From NCBI RefSeq assembly GCF_049801095.1, contig NZ_JBNAGH010000004.1, positions 62,001 to 126,000 on the forward strand: 64,000 nt of DNA, given 5' to 3'. This DNA comes from Dinoroseobacter sp049801095 (GTDB taxonomy: Bacteria > Pseudomonadota > Alphaproteobacteria > Rhodobacterales > Rhodobacteraceae). The translations under genes were made by a program, and so were the position numbers. Of the stretch, positions 61,903 through 64,000 are shown in pieces. Every line of letters starts with the position of its first letter. Position 1 is the first letter of the stretch. The notes under the pieces are model-generated. The model ran no database searches. It had not been told where the DNA came from and worked only from the letters and a program-made list of their open reading frames with translations.

Positions 61903-62817
61903 TCAATTCAACGGTGTCAGGATCTTGGTGAGGTCAAAGAGCCGGTGCCCGAGATAGAGCAGCCCCATGAGCGTCGCCATCATGATCGCGCTCACCGCCA
62001 TGGCGAGCGGGAAGTCGAGCGCCGTGATCGCCTGGGTCGCGATCAGGCCCGCATTTACCGCCCCTGCCCCGCCAAGGATGTTCGGCAAGAGCGCCACGCC
62101 CAACCCGTTTACGAAAATGAAGACGCTGCCCGCAAAGATCCCGGGCGCGGCCAGGGGCAGGATCACATCGCGGAACTTGCGCCAGGTTCCGACGCCCAGA
62201 TCATCGCAGATCTCGAAGATGTGCTTGGGCACAGCCTCCATGGCGAGAAAGCCCGAGAAGACAATGAAAGGCAGGAAACTGAGCACCTCACCAATCACCA
62301 CGCCCGTATGTGTATACAAAAGCGCCGTGATGGGCTCGTTGATGATGCCCCAATCCTGCAGGGTCGTGTTGACCAAGCCATTGCGCTGCAGCACCGGGCG
62401 CAGGGCGAACACCCGGATGATCTCGGAGACCATGAAGGGCAGGATAAACAGCAGGATCACCCGATGCTGAGCAACCTGCGGCAGGGATTTTCGGATGAAG
62501 ACCGCGATCGGGAAGCCCAGCACGAAACAGATGGCCACCGCGATGGCCGAGTACTTCATCGAGTCGAGGAAGTTGGTCAGCCGTGCGGAGAAGAAGAAGT
62601 TCTCATAGGAAAAGAGCGTGAAGCCCGGCTCCATCCAGAACATGGTTCGCTCGAACACCGAGAACACGACCGTCAGGGCCATGGGCAAGGCAAAGAACAG
62701 CACCATGAAAACAATGGGCAGATAAAAGACCCCGCGCGCGAAACGCTCGCGCAACGGGGGGGCCGTGGCCTTGACGGGGGCGAGCCCGTCAAAGCCGTTC
62801 GGGGACATCACGCTCAT
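61903..62817 (-). CDS. ABC transporter permease (PotB-like)
   Basis: A 304-residue inner membrane permease: ARGVFYLPIVFMVLFFALPM is the first helix and a coupling loop ICDDLGVGTWRKFRDVILPL replaces the EAA motif. The first in-frame ATG after the binding-protein gene (62817) is eight bases past its stop; an ATG at 62808 is the alternative. No strong ribosome site is seen, so coupling to the upstream gene is likely. Confidence 0.92.
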   Translation of the reverse strand: MSVMSPNGFDGLAPVKATAPPLRERFARGVFYLPIVFMVLFFALPMALTVVFSVFERTMFWMEPGFTLFSYENFFFSARLTNFLDSMKYSAIAVAICFVLGFPIAVFIRKSLPQVAQHRVILLFILPFMVSEIIRVFALRPVLQRNGLVNTTLQDWGIINEPITALLYTHTGVVIGEVLSFLPFIVFSGFLAMEAVPKHIFEICDDLGVGTWRKFRDVILPLAAPGIFAGSVFIFVNGLGVALLPNILGGAGAVNAGLIATQAITALDFPLAMAVSAIMMATLMGLLYLGHRLFDLTKILTPLN

Positions 62818-62824
62818 GGCGCGC

Positions 62825-63988
62825 TTACGCGGCCTGAACCCGGGCCCACCAGTCCTGGTAGGCGCGAATATTGGTCGGGAAGACGTTCTGCCAGGCATTA
62901 CCCGGGTTCGCGAGACGCTCTTCCTTGCGCATCAGGCGCTCCGCCAGAACCGATTTGGTGTCATCGTCGAAATCGCCCGGATTGGCCTCGATATACTCGC
63001 CGACGCCGTTCATCTGCGGCGTGAAGCCGAGCCCGGCCAGGGTGCGCGAGCCGAACCACGGGTCGAGATAGAGGTTCGCGAGCTTGTAGAACGCATCCTC
63101 CATGCCGCGCTCCTGCCCGCCTTTGGTGAGCATGACCACGTTGTTCCAGGACTGGTGCCCTTCCTTCATGGAGCCATAGCGGATGTCGTCGCCATTCTTG
63201 CGTGCGGCGAAGATCTGGATGACCTCCCAGCAGGAGGAGACCAGCACCTCTTCAGAGCTCAGCAGGTCGGAGCCGTTCTGAACCCCGTCCCAGAAGGTGC
63301 GGAAATGACCCTTCTTTTTCAGGTCGATCAGGAATTCGGCGACCTGACGCACCTCGTCCTCTGACATGTCCGACGGGTTGTCGATGCTGCCTTTGCCGGA
63401 CTGCTTGAGATAGATCGCCGTGTTGGTCAGGGTCGGACCATAATCGTTCTGCATGGCCGCGCGACCGCGGAACTGGCTGTCGAACAGAGCCTCCCAGGAG
63501 GTCAGTTCCTCACCAATCACACCGTGATTGAAGGCGAGACTGTCAGCGTTCGAGATATACGGCACGGCCACGACCTTGCCGTCATGGCGGATCGTGTCGG
63601 CATTGTCGCCGCCCTCCTGATAGGTGGCCAGCATGTTGGACCAGTTCGGGATCCGGCTCGGGTCTAGCTCGACAATCGCGCCCTGAGAGGCCAGCGCGTC
63701 TTCCATGCCGCCACCATTGTCGGTCATCGCGTCATAGAGCGCGTTGCCATCGCCCACGACCATCTTCTGGATGGCTTCATCGGCGCGCGCACTCTTGGCG
63801 ATGTTGGCGATGGAGACGCCCGACTGCGTCTCCATCGCGGTCCAGTCGCTGCCGCCCACCTTGGCGATGCCCGGCGCCCAGAGCTTAAGCGCTTCCATCG
63901 CGGTGGCGCGTGTCCCCATGGCCGAGGCGGCAGCCCCCGCCCCCATCAGTGCCATCATCTGGCGGCGATTGAATTCCGTCTGTCGCAT
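62825..63988 (-). CDS. Extracellular solute-binding protein (PotD-like), Tat signal
   Basis: A 387-residue periplasmic binding protein, first gene of the operon as far as the window shows. The N-terminus has a twin-arginine signal (FNRRQMMALMGAGAAASAMG then TRATA), so it is exported folded. PYISNADSLAFNHGVIG and VLVSSCWEVIQIFAARKNGD are the interdomain-cleft segments of the PotD group. The ligand is not certain to be a polyamine given the neighbouring CoA-transferase and deacetylase genes. Its promoter lies beyond the window end. Confidence 0.9.
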   Translation of the reverse strand: MRQTEFNRRQMMALMGAGAAASAMGTRATAMEALKLWAPGIAKVGGSDWTAMETQSGVSIANIAKSARADEAIQKMVVGDGNALYDAMTDNGGGMEDALASQGAIVELDPSRIPNWSNMLATYQEGGDNADTIRHDGKVVAVPYISNADSLAFNHGVIGEELTSWEALFDSQFRGRAAMQNDYGPTLTNTAIYLKQSGKGSIDNPSDMSEDEVRQVAEFLIDLKKKGHFRTFWDGVQNGSDLLSSEEVLVSSCWEVIQIFAARKNGDDIRYGSMKEGHQSWNNVVMLTKGGQERGMEDAFYKLANLYLDPWFGSRTLAGLGFTPQMNGVGEYIEANPGDFDDDTKSVLAERLMRKEERLANPGNAWQNVFPTNIRAYQDWWARVQAA

Positions 63989-64000
63989 TGCAGAACACTC

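Overview
The window is GC-rich, densely packed DNA from an alphaproteobacterium, most likely a marine Rhodobacterales (Roseobacter/Rhodobacter group) strain. Three things point there: a nuo operon carrying DUF5333, DUF5337 and an extended NuoE and ending in nuoN-birA-coaX-rnj; a VPLPA-CTERM-type sorting signal; and TTGA-N6-TCAA boxes of the FnrL type. No rRNA, tRNA, CRISPR array, transposase or integrase was found, so this looks like chromosomal core DNA with accessory insertions rather than a mobile island.

Layout. 1-10.3 kb holds mostly unrelated genes: a truncated sodium:solute symporter, an atypical SDR, an FNR-box-controlled universal stress protein, a class 3 lipase with a SnoaL-like partner, prfC, an ExoD-like membrane protein, a phytase-like esterase, a DEAD-box helicase and a VPLPA-CTERM protein. 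10.3-33.6 kb is one minus-strand run of 27 genes: all 14 complex I genes (nuoA-N), ten embedded non-nuo genes, then birA, coaX and rnj. 34.1-43.9 kb is the leucine degradation region: ivd, mccB, mccA, hmgL and a liuC-like crotonase, with ASCH, GST, kinase-like and DUF6653 genes in overlapping reading frames and an ompW gene inserted in the opposite direction. 44-56.4 kb has a DegT aminotransferase and gph, then glmU-glmS-PPOX-AlkD-like, moaA, a class I amidotransferase, an M20 amidohydrolase, a YeeE/YedE transporter and a DUF3422 gene that overlaps it. 56.6-64 kb is a tight seven-gene minus-strand operon: a PotDBCA-like ABC transporter, a PuuE-like deacetylase, a family III CoA transferase and an acyl-CoA dehydrogenase.

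How the parts work together. The nuo run encodes the respiratory NADH:quinone oxidoreductase. Three of its embedded genes are tandem DUF5333 paralogs predicted to be exported and to share a cysteine pair. Another is a membrane-anchored protein whose C-terminal domain is a near copy (69/81 residues) of the extra C-terminal domain of NuoE. The liu genes convert isovaleryl-CoA to acetoacetate and acetyl-CoA, and ivd has a good sigma-70-like promoter abutting a perfect inverted repeat. The last operon looks like a complete uptake, hydrolysis, CoA-activation and oxidation route for an unidentified organic acid or amide. It and the nuo accessory set are the best candidates for undescribed biology here.
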